Part shown: positions 1-6,034 of the stretch, one piece after another | Layout: each line of letters opens with the position of its first letter | Numbering within the stretch: position 1 is the stretch's first letter | Assembly (NCBI GenBank): GCA_910578995.1 | Contig: CAJTSY010000100.1 | Location: 1 to 14,462 of the forward strand | Length of the DNA stretch: 14,462 nucleotides | Direction: 5' to 3' | DNA from: an uncultured Acetatifactor sp. | GTDB taxonomy: Bacteria > Bacillota > Clostridia > Lachnospirales > Lachnospiraceae | Notes under the pieces: model-generated | What the model was told of the DNA's origin: nothing | The model's input: the letters and a program-made list of their open reading frames with translations, nothing else | Databases searched by the model: none | Program-made: the position numbers and the translations under genes

Positions 1-26
1 GCTGTTTTTTCAGATAACCTACACAT
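1..26 (-). CDS. 5' end of an unidentified gene, cut by the left edge
   Basis: An ATG at 24-26 (minus strand) is preceded by a good GGAGG at 34-38 with 7 nt spacing and opens a frame reading MCRLSEKT before the window ends. It lies about 60 bp downstream of the DUF3970-like gene on the same strand, as expected for a run of small accessory genes. Eight residues are too few to identify a family. The call rests on the ribosome binding site and the context. Confidence 0.35.
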
Positions 27-83
27 ATATTTTCCTCCGGCTTTCCTTATAAGCTTTTCTTCCTGCTTATCTCTTCTACTTCC

Positions 84-257
84 TTATTTTCGCTTCTCTA
101 CTTTTTCTACTTCCGCATACATACGGAAAAACTGCTTCGTCCCCTTGTTCGCAAAGGCCTCCGACACCCGGTTCACCTGAATCTCTTCACTGTCTTCCAG
201 AAGCTGCCGGAACCATTTCAAATCCTTTAGCGTCCCCTGCATCCTGATTTTTAGCAT
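84..257 (-). CDS. Small DUF3970-like protein, 57 aa
   Basis: The frame starts at an ATG at 257 with GGAGG at 264-268, 6 nt upstream, and ends at TAA 84-86. The product begins MLKIRMQGTLKDLKWFRQLL and ends in a Lys/Glu-rich tail (residues 49-57). The opening pattern, basic 'IRMQGT' followed by 'LKWF', and the size resemble the short DUF3970 proteins of Firmicute plasmids and integrative elements; this is recalled from family appearance, not searched. No function is known. It starts 23 bp after the stop of the DUF6075-like gene, so the two are probably co-transcribed. An in-frame ATG at 242 is an alternative start, but the ribosome binding site favours 257. Confidence 0.6.
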   Translation of the reverse strand: MLKIRMQGTLKDLKWFRQLLEDSEEIQVNRVSEAFANKGTKQFFRMYAEVEKVEKRK

Positions 258-279
258 CCTGTCCCTCCAATCCTTTCCC

Positions 280-720
280 TTAATTGTGCGTATACTCCGG
301 ATAGCGCAGCTTCACCGCCTCCCAGAAATAAACCGCATAGTCACAGCAGAACAGATCCTCCGCTGTATAACACCGGCATTCCTTCAGCTGCTCCTCGCCC
401 TCCTCATAATCATAGACACTGGGCGTCCCGTTGCAGTAAAGGTTGAATGCCATCCGGATAATCCTCCCGCTGCCACTGGTCAGCCAGCCTGCCTGCAGAC
501 ATTCCGGCTTCACGTTTCCCGTTTCAAAATCGTAAATCTGCCGTGCATAGGCCCTCGTGTCCCTGCTTAAGCCCAGGCAGTAAACCAGCGCCCTATGGTA
601 CACATCCTGATACCTGCATCTCGGCAGGAAATCCATATAAAAATCCTTGTGCTGCTTATCCTTGAAAATAATTGTGTAGGCTTCTCTGTTTCCTGCGCCT
701 GTCGCCGTACTCATACTCAT
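280..720 (-). CDS. DUF6075-like hypothetical protein, 146 aa
   Basis: A complete frame starts at 720 with AGGAGGA at 727-733, 6 nt upstream. The product has a hydrophilic N-terminus, then a compact domain rich in Tyr, Cys and Phe: 'DKQHKDFYMDFLPRCRYQDVY' near residues 21-41, 'LVYCLGLSRDTR' near 45-56, 'RMAFNLYCNGTP' near 89-100, and a C-terminal 'DLFCCDYAVYFWEAVKLRYPEYTHN'. I see no signal peptide or membrane segment, and no known catalytic motif. The pattern matches proteins labelled DUF6075 in Clostridia as I remember them; these sit among small genes of accessory elements. The role is unknown. It forms an operon-like pair with the DUF3970-like gene downstream. Confidence 0.7.
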   Translation of the reverse strand: MSMSTATGAGNREAYTIIFKDKQHKDFYMDFLPRCRYQDVYHRALVYCLGLSRDTRAYARQIYDFETGNVKPECLQAGWLTSGSGRIIRMAFNLYCNGTPSVYDYEEGEEQLKECRCYTAEDLFCCDYAVYFWEAVKLRYPEYTHN

Positions 721-820
721 AGCTAGTCCTCCTACTATTGGAATACAGTATGTCTGTCACATACTTGAACAGATTTGTGCCGTCAGCCAGCTCAAACAGC
801 TGACTGACAACCCAAATCAT
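656..820 (-). CDS. Possible 54-aa ORF overlapping the DUF6075-like start
   Basis: The frame runs from an ATG at 818-820 to TAA 656-658 and overlaps the first 65 bp of the DUF6075-like gene in another frame. The first part (MIWVVSQLFELADGTNLFKY, then VTDILYSNS) looks like real protein; the last 25 residues, which overlap the DUF6075-like gene, are a basic and Tyr/Glu-rich stretch that may be just a shadow. There is no Shine-Dalgarno sequence before the ATG. It could be the decayed tail of an older gene whose end supplies the DUF6075 ribosome binding site, or chance. No family is recognised. Confidence 0.2.
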   Translation of the reverse strand: MIWVVSQLFELADGTNLFKYVTDILYSNSRRTSYEYEYGDRRRKQRSLHNYFQG

Positions 821-916
821 TTCAGTTACAAAATTGCCATATTAAAGCCAGCAGCTAATTTCAAAACAAAACAAATTTTCTTCTAAATACCGATATTTAT
901 CTTGTACAATCCTTTC

Positions 917-1093
917 CTACCATGGTATAATGTTCGCAAGTAACGGCTTCATGCTTTCTTGCAGTTCCTTGTGTCCAAAGCACAAGCCGTTATGGTCAAT
1001 TTCAAAGAGGAATTCGACTTCCTCCCGCAGCGCTGCCTTTTCATCAGATATAGAAAATCTGGAGAAATGAAAAGGACTAAATAAAGCCCTCAT
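917..1093 (-). pseudogene. Unidentified 58-aa ORF, possibly a gene fragment
   Basis: From an ATG at 1093 to TAG at 917 the frame gives MRALFSPFHFSRFSISDEKA, then an acidic segment 'LREEVEFLFEIDHNGLCFGH' and a tail ending 'MKPLLANIIPW'. The charged, helical middle looks like genuine protein, but there is no Shine-Dalgarno site and the start lies inside the loop of an inverted repeat. I read it as a remnant of a longer gene at the edge of the foreign segment. A real short protein is possible. I do not recognise the family. Confidence 0.3.
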
Positions 1094-1117
1094 AGTCAAA
1101 GGTTCTTTATTTAGCCC
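1074..1117. repeat. Inverted repeat beside the junction with the truncated peptidase gene
   Basis: CTAAATAAAG (1077-1086) pairs perfectly with CTTTATTTAG (1105-1114), and GG 1074-1075 pairs with CC 1116-1117 across one mismatch; the loop is 18 nt. On the minus strand a TATAAT (1119-1124) lies just upstream of it, but no good -35 box is visible, only GATGTG inside the peptidase gene. It could be an operator at a transcription start, a terminator without a T tract, or the end repeat of an element. The sequence does not decide between these. Confidence 0.45.
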
Positions 1118-1132
1118 TATTATACCGCAAGA

Positions 1133-2020
1133 CTACCCAATCACATCCCCCGCCGTCACCACGCTCCCCTCCTGCAGCCCCTCCGCATAAGGGTAATTCT
1201 GCCTCAGATGCGCATAGTAATAATACCTTTTCCCATCATAGCTTGTGATACCAATCCGCCACCCCCCATACTGGTTCCAGCCCAGGGCAGTCACCACCCC
1301 GGACTCTATGGCCATAATCGGAGTCCCCACCAGCCCCATCATGTCATGTCCCAGATGCTTCCTCTGGTACCCATAGCTCCTCCCTGCCCCGAAATCATCA
1401 TAATGGGTATAATCGAACCCCCTGGCCAACGGGAAATATCCTTTCAGCCCATACCGTTTGATATATCTCCCCGTCTGACCTCCGGCCGCAGAATTCTCCA
1501 TGCCTTCATTTACAGGTCCTCCCGGCGGGATGCTGTCGCCGCTGTACTCAGGATTTTCCTCCCAGTATTCCCCCACCAGACCTCCGATGGCAGCATCATA
1601 GGCTTCCTTATAATAGGGATAATATTTTAGATCCTCCGCCAGTTCCTCTATGGCAGCTTCTCCTTCCGACAGCTTCTCCGCGGCCTTATCCAGGGTTTTC
1701 AGTGCATCCCGGTCAAATTCTCCCCCTGTTTTTGCTGCGGTATAGGCAAGAAGCTCAACCCAGTCCACGCTGTGTTCCGACTCATGGGTTTTTACATCCC
1801 ATTCATAAGCCCTGCAGAGCGCCTCGTAAGATACTGTAAAATCCACCCATTTTATGTAATCGTCTTCTATGGAAAGAATCCGGTTGCTGACAGTCCTCTC
1901 TGCGGCATCCCTCTCCTGCTTCCCCATTACCAGCATCCCGGCGGCAAGTACCAGAATACATTCTGCCAGTATCCCCCGTTTCAGCCACCCTGTAGATTTT
2001 CCCCTCTGTCCTCCATCCAT
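1133..2020 (-). pseudogene. M23 (LytM-type) peptidase, truncated at the C-terminus
   Basis: This is a membrane-anchored peptidoglycan endopeptidase relative of 295 residues. After a short basic N-terminus, residues 15-33 form one membrane segment or signal anchor. Residues 50-150 are a helical domain and 190-295 the start of the M23 domain. The first zinc motif is present (H222 and D226 in 'KHLGHDMMG'), as is the 'YAHL' histidine (H271). The frame stops at 'GSVVTAGDVIG'; clostridial relatives continue there into a glycine turn and the 'PHLHFG' motif that supplies the last zinc ligand and the general base. Without that the enzyme should be inactive. The stop coincides with the change to AT-rich accessory sequence, which suggests an insertion or rearrangement cut the gene. 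The start at 2020 has only a weak GAGAAG site. Other explanations are a deletion or an assembly join. Confidence 0.75.
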
Positions 2021-2067
2021 TTCTTCTCACTATTCCCGGTCATTTCATTACTGCAAATATATGAAGA

Positions 2068-2090
2068 AGACAGGCCTGTAATTCCTGTCT
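2068..2090. repeat. Small perfect hairpin upstream of the M23 gene
   Basis: AGACAGG (2068-2074) and CCTGTCT (2084-2090) form a 7-bp stem with a 9-nt loop, about 50 bp upstream of the peptidase start. It lacks a following T tract, so it is not a convincing terminator. It might lie in the peptidase 5' leader or be an operator. No clear promoter boxes were found around it. Confidence 0.35.
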
Positions 2091-2106
2091 GAAGCCTGAA
2101 ATGTCC

Positions 2107-2149
2107 AAAAGACGGAAAAGAGCCCCATGGTCTCACAACCACAGGGCTC
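2107..2149 (-). terminator. Intrinsic terminator of hpf
   Basis: On the minus strand, 62 bp after the hpf stop, GAGCCC pairs with GGGCTC (2144-2149 with 2120-2125), extended by a short inner stem across a 2x2 mismatch. The hairpin is followed by TTTT (2116-2119) and a second TTTT (2107-2110). It separates hpf from the M23 gene. Confidence 0.65.
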
Positions 2150-2210
2150 CTGTCAGTCCTTCCTTCACCTTACAGACATCCGCAGCTCAAACCGGATGCC
2201 GGCATACCGC

Positions 2211-2738
2211 TTACATTTCCGGCTCAATGAGTCCGTAAGTGTCTCCCTTCCTCTTATATACCACGTTTACCTGCTCGGTCTCCGCATTGATAAACACATA
2301 GAAATTATGCCCCAACAGTTCCATCTGGATGCAGGCATCCTCAGGGTACATGGGCTTGATATCAAATTTCTTGGTGCGGACAATCCTGACTTCCTCATCA
2401 TCCATGTAATCGTTCTCAACATACAGCCTGCTGAACTCCCCTGCCGCCTGCTTCTTGTCCACGATCTTGGTCTTGTATTTTTTCAGCTGTCTCTCAATAA
2501 TCTCTTCTACCAGATCAATGGAAACATACATATCGTTGCTGACCTGTTCGGAGCGGATGATGTTCCCCTTCACCGGAATGGTCACCTCAATCTTCTGACG
2601 GTCCTTTTCAACGCTCAAGGTTACATGTACTTCCGTATCGGGATTAAAATACTTTTCCAGTTTGCCGATCTTATCCTCCACGGCGGAACGTAGTCCTGGT
2701 GTTACCTCAAAATTTCTGCCTACGATAATAAATTTCAT
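2211..2738 (-). CDS. hpf: Ribosome hibernation promoting factor, long form
   Basis: HPF (also RaiA or YvyD) binds the small ribosomal subunit in stationary phase and, in its long form, joins 70S ribosomes into inactive 100S dimers. The 175-aa product has the N-terminal S30AE fold (about residues 1-100: MKFIIVGRNFEVTPGLRSAV at the start, then a Lys/Asp-rich beta-alpha-beta pattern). A linker leads to the C-terminal dimerisation domain (about 118-175, with 'RTKKFDIKPMYPEDACIQME' and 'LLGHNFYVFINAETEQVNVVY'). The length fits long HPF of Firmicutes. I place the start at 2738: the GGAAAGGG upstream is 9 nt from this ATG but abuts the earlier ATG at 2747. The gene stands alone between its own promoter and terminator. 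Confidence 0.95.
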   Translation of the reverse strand: MKFIIVGRNFEVTPGLRSAVEDKIGKLEKYFNPDTEVHVTLSVEKDRQKIEVTIPVKGNIIRSEQVSNDMYVSIDLVEEIIERQLKKYKTKIVDKKQAAGEFSRLYVENDYMDDEEVRIVRTKKFDIKPMYPEDACIQMELLGHNFYVFINAETEQVNVVYKRKGDTYGLIEPEM

Positions 2739-2810
2739 ACAGTTCATCCCTTTCCGTTGTTTATTCCCATAGCAGGCATATTTCGGCAGCCGTCCCCGCT
2801 GTCCTGAAGT

Positions 2811-2830
2811 AAAAAAGTCAGGTAACCTGA
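2811..2830 (-). terminator. Weak terminator-like hairpin in the hpf leader
   Basis: On the minus strand TCAGG and CCTGA (2818-2830) form a 5-bp stem with a 3-nt loop, followed by TTTTTT at 2811-2816. It lies between the hpf promoter and start codon. The stem is short, so it may be chance, or a site where transcription of the long leader is attenuated. Confidence 0.25.
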
Positions 2831-2857
2831 TGCAGGGACATTGGGCCGCATCCTATT

Positions 2858-2929
2858 GTGTTGCCATGGGTTAAATACCTGTAAACTGCTTCAAGTATTT
2901 ATTGTATGAACATTATAGCATGGCAACAC
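2858..2929. promoter_or_regulatory. 11-bp inverted repeat around the hpf transcription start
   Basis: GTGTTGCCATG at 2858-2868 is the exact reverse complement of CATGGCAACAC at 2919-2929. The second arm lies inside the spacer between the hpf -35 and -10 boxes; the first is roughly 40 bp downstream of the expected start. Arms placed like this suit a regulator binding two sites. I do not recognise the motif; it is neither CIRCE nor a CtsR site. Confidence 0.45.
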
Positions 2930-2941
2930 CTATTTTTGCAA
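2912..2941 (-). promoter_or_regulatory. Sigma-A promoter of hpf
   Basis: Minus strand: -35 TTGCAA (2936-2941), 18-bp spacer, and -10 TATAAT (2912-2917) preceded by TGC (an extended -10). The transcript would start near 2905, giving a leader of about 165 nt before the hpf start codon. The leader opens with a possible hairpin (AAATAC 2873-2878 with GTATTT 2895-2900). Confidence 0.75.
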
Positions 2942-3092
2942 CAACTTAACAGATGAATTCTTTCTTTTTATCTTAACAATTGTCAACAATATTCTCTGTT
3001 TTACCCGAACAGACGGTCTGCTTTATCTGTTTTTCACAAAACATATTTTCGATTTCTTTTCTCTTATTGTTATACCAAAAACTTCATTTTTC

Positions 3093-3163
3093 TGTGGATA
3101 CTGTGTATAACTTCGTGCATAAGTTGATTTTACGGGCCTTTGGAAGCTTTTTCCTGTGGATAA
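3093..3163. promoter_or_regulatory. Cluster of DnaA-box-like sequences
   Basis: TGTGGATAA at 3155-3163 is a perfect DnaA box (TTATCCACA on the other strand). Two more nonamers sit back to back at 3093-3101 (TGTGGATAC) and 3102-3110 (TGTGTATAA), each one base from the consensus. All three have the same orientation and lie in AT-rich sequence. This could bind DnaA as a titration or regulatory site. dnaA and dnaN are absent, so it is unlikely to be oriC. Confidence 0.4.
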
Positions 3164-3193
3164 CCATTCCTGTTTAACGTACTTAAATGCGCG

Positions 3194-3219
3194 GCATACA
3201 GAATATGCGTATTTTTTTT
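3194..3219 (+). terminator. Weak terminator-like hairpin with an 8-T tract
   Basis: GCATA (3194-3198) pairs with TATGC (3204-3208) across a 5-nt loop, followed by GTA and eight T residues (3212-3219) on the plus strand. The stem is weak, and no gene or clear promoter precedes it. It may end an unseen small transcript or be chance in an AT-rich gap. Confidence 0.25.
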
Positions 3220-3349
3220 AGTGATTTTGCACAATGATTTATAAAACTGCCCTCTCCACATGCATTTCCGGTCCCCGCTTCAGCAGCAACTTTCCGCCTG
3301 GTGTTCCCTTGATGCCGCAGCGGGGCGTTTTCGCACACTCTTCGCGCGA

Positions 3350-3441
3350 CAAACCCGTGAGCGCATTCGCCTATGCGTGGCAAACCCGTGAACGCATTCA
3401 CCTATATTGCGCGCAGCAAACCCATGAATGCATTCGCCCAC
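3350..3441. repeat. Three degenerate 25-bp direct repeats
   Basis: Copies at 3350-3374, 3381-3405 and 3417-3441 share the frame CAAACCC(G/A)TGA followed by a CATTC(G/A)CC core, with spacers of 6 and 11 bp. They fill the gap downstream of the NlpC/P60 gene. Read on the minus strand each gives a peptide like 'GECxHGF', but the frame is not kept between copies, so I treat it as non-coding. Confidence 0.6.
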
Positions 3442-3509
3442 ATTACACATGCGCATCAACTGCCGCGAACAGCGAAGCCGTGAACAGTGACATCTGCAGA
3501 CCACCGTGC

Positions 3510-3542
3510 AAAAAAGCCGCCCCCTGTGCGGGTACGGCTTTT
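3510..3542 (-). terminator. Intrinsic terminator of the NlpC/P60 gene
   Basis: On the minus strand AAAAGCCG (3535-3542) pairs perfectly with CGGCTTTT (3512-3519), with a GC-rich loop, and runs into a tract of six T residues (3510-3515). It begins 34 bp after the stop codon at 3577. Confidence 0.85.
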
Positions 3543-3576
3543 CTCCAAATGTAATTCTGTAAATATTCAGTCTGCC

Positions 3577-4740
3577 TCAGAAAATTCTCCTGATCGCCAG
3601 AATGTTTCTATAACCTGCATTGGATACGGTAATTCCCGTCCTCTCGTTGGAGGCATGCACAATCTGTCCGTTTCCTATGTAAATTCCCACATGGCCGGAA
3701 TAGCAGATGATGTCGCCGGGCTGTGCATTCTCGATGCCATCCACGCCATATCCCTGGGAACGGTCCGCCGCAGAGGAGTGCGGCAGGCTCACGCCGAAGT
3801 TTGCGTACACACTCATAACAAATCCGGAGCAGTCAGTGCCATTGGTCAGGCTGCTTCCCCCGTACACATAAGGATTTCCCACAAACTGAAGACCGTATTC
3901 CGCCACTGCGGCACCCATCTCACTGCCGCCGCTTACACTGTAGGACTGGCTGTCCTGGGAAGCCGAACTGCCCTGGCTCTGCGCCGCCTTCTGTGCTGCC
4001 GCGGCACGGGCTTTCTTCCGTTCCTCTTCCTCTTTCGCCAGACGTCTCTCTTCCTCTTCCCTGGACTCTGCCTGGACAAATTCACTGTGAAGGGACACAT
4101 AGTCAGTGGATACCCATCCGATACCTTCTTCCACGTCCACTTTCGCCCAACCTTCCGTCTCCTCCAATACAATCAGGTCATCCGCCTCGGGAACCATTCC
4201 CAGAATCGCACACTCTGTACTGGGCTCGGTACGTACAAACAGCGTCTGGGTCGTAACCGTCGCAATCCGTTTGCCCACTCTCTTGGCGATCTCCACCGCG
4301 CCTTCGCCGGTGACGCAGAACTCAGCCTTCACATAGCCGGTAACCGAACCGGAGCTGATCTGGTACCAACCGTTCTCTTCCGAAATAAAAGTACCTACCG
4401 AATTATTGTAAAGCTTTCCTAAGATCTCTCCTTCCTCACTGGGGATGCTCCTCACATTTACGTAATTCGTCACTTGGGCAATTACCAGGTTGCGGAACAG
4501 ATCCTCCTCGGTAGGTTCCGCCTGCTCCTCCACCTGAAGCCACTCGATAATGGATTCAATGGGCATGGTAGGCACATCCGTGGTAACCTCCTCAAGCTTG
4601 TTCCCGTTGGCCAGTGCAAGACTCACACCCCCGCCCGGCAGCACAGAATCAGCGGAAGCCTCCGCATTCATTCCAAAAGCAGAAAAAAACAGGGTTGCAG
4701 TCAGCGCGCAGGCCGTTATCCTTATCGTTTTACGTATCAT
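3577..4740 (-). CDS. Secreted SH3-NlpC/P60 peptidoglycan endopeptidase
   Basis: A cell-wall hydrolase that cuts peptide stems (typically gamma-D-Glu to meso-DAP) outside the cell. The 387-aa product has a signal peptide (about 1-29, 'MIRKTIRITACALTATLFFS' then 'AFGMNAEAS'). Two bacterial SH3 domains follow (about 86-143, with 'NYVNVRSIPS', and 157-217, with 'TLFVRTEPST'). A charged, coiled-coil-like and then Ser/Gln-rich linker spans 221-270. The NlpC/P60 domain (about 275-387) has C304 in 'TDCSGF', H350 in 'SGHVGIYIG' and H362 in 'IVHASN', so the catalytic triad looks complete. The start at 4740 is set by AGGAGA five bases upstream; a Met six codons earlier lies before that site. It is a single-gene unit with its own promoter and terminator, and a WalR-like site suggests control by the WalRK cell-wall system. 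Confidence 0.93.
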   Translation of the reverse strand: MIRKTIRITACALTATLFFSAFGMNAEASADSVLPGGGVSLALANGNKLEEVTTDVPTMPIESIIEWLQVEEQAEPTEEDLFRNLVIAQVTNYVNVRSIPSEEGEILGKLYNNSVGTFISEENGWYQISSGSVTGYVKAEFCVTGEGAVEIAKRVGKRIATVTTQTLFVRTEPSTECAILGMVPEADDLIVLEETEGWAKVDVEEGIGWVSTDYVSLHSEFVQAESREEEERRLAKEEEERKKARAAAAQKAAQSQGSSASQDSQSYSVSGGSEMGAAVAEYGLQFVGNPYVYGGSSLTNGTDCSGFVMSVYANFGVSLPHSSAADRSQGYGVDGIENAQPGDIICYSGHVGIYIGNGQIVHASNERTGITVSNAGYRNILAIRRIF

Positions 4741-4821
4741 GTTTATCTCCTCTCCCATCCGTGAAAGTATGTATATGCGGTCATTTTTAATCGTAAATCT
4801 TTACGTTATTGTCTATAACTT

Positions 4822-4838
4822 ATTACAGACTTGTTACA
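4822..4838 (-). promoter_or_regulatory. WalR (YycF) box candidate
   Basis: The minus strand reads TGTAAC, five bases (AAGTC), then TGTAAT, an exact fit to the WalR consensus TGTWAH-N5-TGTWAH known from Bacillus and Staphylococcus. It begins about 4 bp downstream of the expected transcription start of the NlpC/P60 gene. In B. subtilis, sites so placed are usually repressive, while activating sites lie upstream of the -35 box. Confidence 0.55.
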
Positions 4839-4848
4839 TCTGTTAATA

Positions 4849-4877
4849 AATATAGCACCATTTCTTAATTTTGTCAA
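4849..4877 (-). promoter_or_regulatory. Sigma-A promoter of the NlpC/P60 gene
   Basis: Minus strand: perfect -35 TTGACA (4872-4877), 17-bp spacer, -10 TATATT (4849-4854). Transcription should start near 4842 and leave a leader of about 100 nt before the ATG at 4740. Confidence 0.85.
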
Positions 4878-4879
4878 CC

Positions 4880-5125
4880 CGTGGGGAAAAATTTGTTGAA
4901 TCCTCTGGAATGCCCGTTTTATGCGGGTTTCAAAGATAAAAAGACACCTTATACGAAGAAAAGAAAAAAGAACCGCTAAAAAAAGCAGCCCTTTTCTTAA
5001 AAAAATCTTTCGAATTCCTTTATAATTATCCCCAGGACTGCCGGAACTTGCCAACTTGTTTAAGCCGGGCCTGTAACTGGCGGTCTTTTGTTATACTATA
5101 CATTTATGGCGGCAAATATTTCTGA
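4880..5125. other. Gap between trxB and the NlpC/P60 promoter
   Basis: This gap contains several A/T runs and weak hairpins (for example AAAAG and CTTTT around 4980-4995, with T runs on the minus strand) but no convincing terminator for trxB and no gene. A possible minus-strand -35/-10 pair (TTGGCA and GATAAT around 5030-5055) is too weak to annotate alone. The short open frames here have no ribosome binding site and basic, hydrophobic products. Confidence 0.4.
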
Positions 5126-6034
5126 TTATGAATGTAAATAATTTCCCGCAGCCACGGCAGCATTGGCTCCGTCCGCCACCGCCGTGGCAATCTGGCGGAT
5201 GGGCTTCCTGCGCACATCCCCTGCGGCAAAAATTCCGGGTACGCTGCTGGCGCAGTCCTCCCCTGCCAGTACATAGCCGCCCTCATCGCAGTCCACCAGT
5301 TCCCGCACCAGTTCCGTCCCGGGCCGGATCCCCACCGCAACAAACACCCCCTGCAGGAACAGTTCGCGGCTCTCCCCGGTCTTCAAATCCTTGACAAGGA
5401 TGCCTTCCACCGCCTCCCCGCCGCGGATTTCTTCCACCACATGGCTGTAGAGGATCTCCACATTGGCCAACGCCTTCAGTTCCTCCTGCAGCACAAATGC
5501 CCCTCTCAGCTCGTCCCTCCTGTGGATCAGGTATACCTTTTCACAGAGCCGTGACAGGTAGATGGCATCCTCCAGGGCAACGTCTCCCCCTCCCACCACA
5601 GCCACGGTTTTCCCCTGGAAAAAAGCGCCGTCGCAGGTGGCACAGTAGGACACGCCCTTTCCCGAAAGCCTCTCCTCCCCCTGTACCCCCAGTGCGGCAT
5701 GTACAGCGCCTGTGGCCAGAATCACTGCCCTGGCTGTCAGATCGCCTGCATCCGTCTTAACCAGTTTGTCCGCCTCCCTGTTCTCGATAGCCAGGGCGGA
5801 AGCTTCCAGGAACTCCACTCCCACTTTGTCCGCGTGCTCCCTGAATTTCATTCCCATATCAAAACCGTCTGCACCCGGCATGCCCAGATAGTTGTCCACC
5901 TCATACGTGTTCAGCACCTGGCCGCCGCTCATCGGATTCTTCTCCAGTACAACAAGACGCAGGCCCGCCCTCTTCCCGTAAATGGCCGCGGAAAGTCCTG
6001 CCGGGCCCGATCCTATAATGATCAAATCATACAT
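5126..6034 (-). CDS. trxB: Thioredoxin reductase (NADPH)
   Basis: A cytoplasmic flavoenzyme that uses NADPH to reduce thioredoxin. The 302-aa product has the FAD dinucleotide-binding motif GSGPAG (8-13), an 'ILATGA' strand (105-110) and the redox-active CATC pair (131-134) in 'SYCATCDGAFF'. An NADPH-binding GGGDVALE (148-155) follows, with 'HRRDELR' (171-177), whose arginines favour NADPH over NADH. The final FAD motif is 'GIFAAGDVRRKPIRQIATAV' near 267-286. The length is typical of low-molecular-weight TrxB. The start at 6034 (MYDLIIIGSG) is chosen because GGGAGAG lies upstream and homologues begin there; an upstream in-frame Met at 6085 adds an arginine-rich extension unlike the family. No thioredoxin gene is in the window. 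The 265-bp gap to proA has no clear promoter, so trxB may have its own weak promoter or read-through from proBA. Confidence 0.95.
   Translation of the reverse strand: MYDLIIIGSGPAGLSAAIYGKRAGLRLVVLEKNPMSGGQVLNTYEVDNYLGMPGADGFDMGMKFREHADKVGVEFLEASALAIENREADKLVKTDAGDLTARAVILATGAVHAALGVQGEERLSGKGVSYCATCDGAFFQGKTVAVVGGGDVALEDAIYLSRLCEKVYLIHRRDELRGAFVLQEELKALANVEILYSHVVEEIRGGEAVEGILVKDLKTGESRELFLQGVFVAVGIRPGTELVRELVDCDEGGYVLAGEDCASSVPGIFAAGDVRRKPIRQIATAVADGANAAVAAGNYLHS

Larger units (their letters stand above)
721..1132. other. AT-rich gap with gene remnants, between accessory genes and the truncated peptidase
   Basis: This stretch separates the DUF6075-like gene from the cut M23 gene. It is visibly richer in A/T than the genes to the right. 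It holds the ribosome binding site of the DUF6075-like gene, the start of the 54-aa ORF, a small imperfect hairpin (GTCAG at 782-786 with CTGAC at 804-808), the 58-aa fragment at 917-1093 and an inverted repeat at 1074-1117. No transposase, integrase or attachment site can be recognised. Confidence 0.5.
2942..3349. other. Gene-free stretch upstream of hpf
   Basis: No convincing gene lies between the hpf promoter and the terminator of the NlpC/P60 gene (about 2942-3509). The first half is AT-rich and holds a cluster of DnaA-box-like nonamers and a weak hairpin with a T tract. The second half is GC-richer and contains a short degenerate repeat array. The few open frames here have no ribosome binding sites and low-complexity or cysteine/arginine-biased products. 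Confidence 0.6.

Noticed and set aside
902..931. Plus-strand promoter TTGTAC-N18-TATAAT
   Set aside because: The boxes fit fairly well, but no plus-strand gene or terminator follows; the AT-rich context makes chance likely.
3093..3163. Replication origin
   Set aside because: Only three boxes, no dnaA or dnaN nearby, and no clear unwinding element tied to them.
2980..3177. 65-aa plus-strand hydrophobic ORF
   Set aside because: TTG start without a ribosome binding site, in an AT-rich gap overlapping the DnaA-box cluster.
3183..3504. Cys/His/Arg-rich minus-strand ORFs over the 25-bp repeats
   Set aside because: No ribosome binding site, and the repeat peptide is in different frames in successive copies.
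4806..5054. 82-aa minus-strand ORF between trxB and the NlpC/P60 gene
   Set aside because: It runs across the NlpC/P60 promoter and WalR-like site, starts at a non-ATG codon and has no ribosome binding site.
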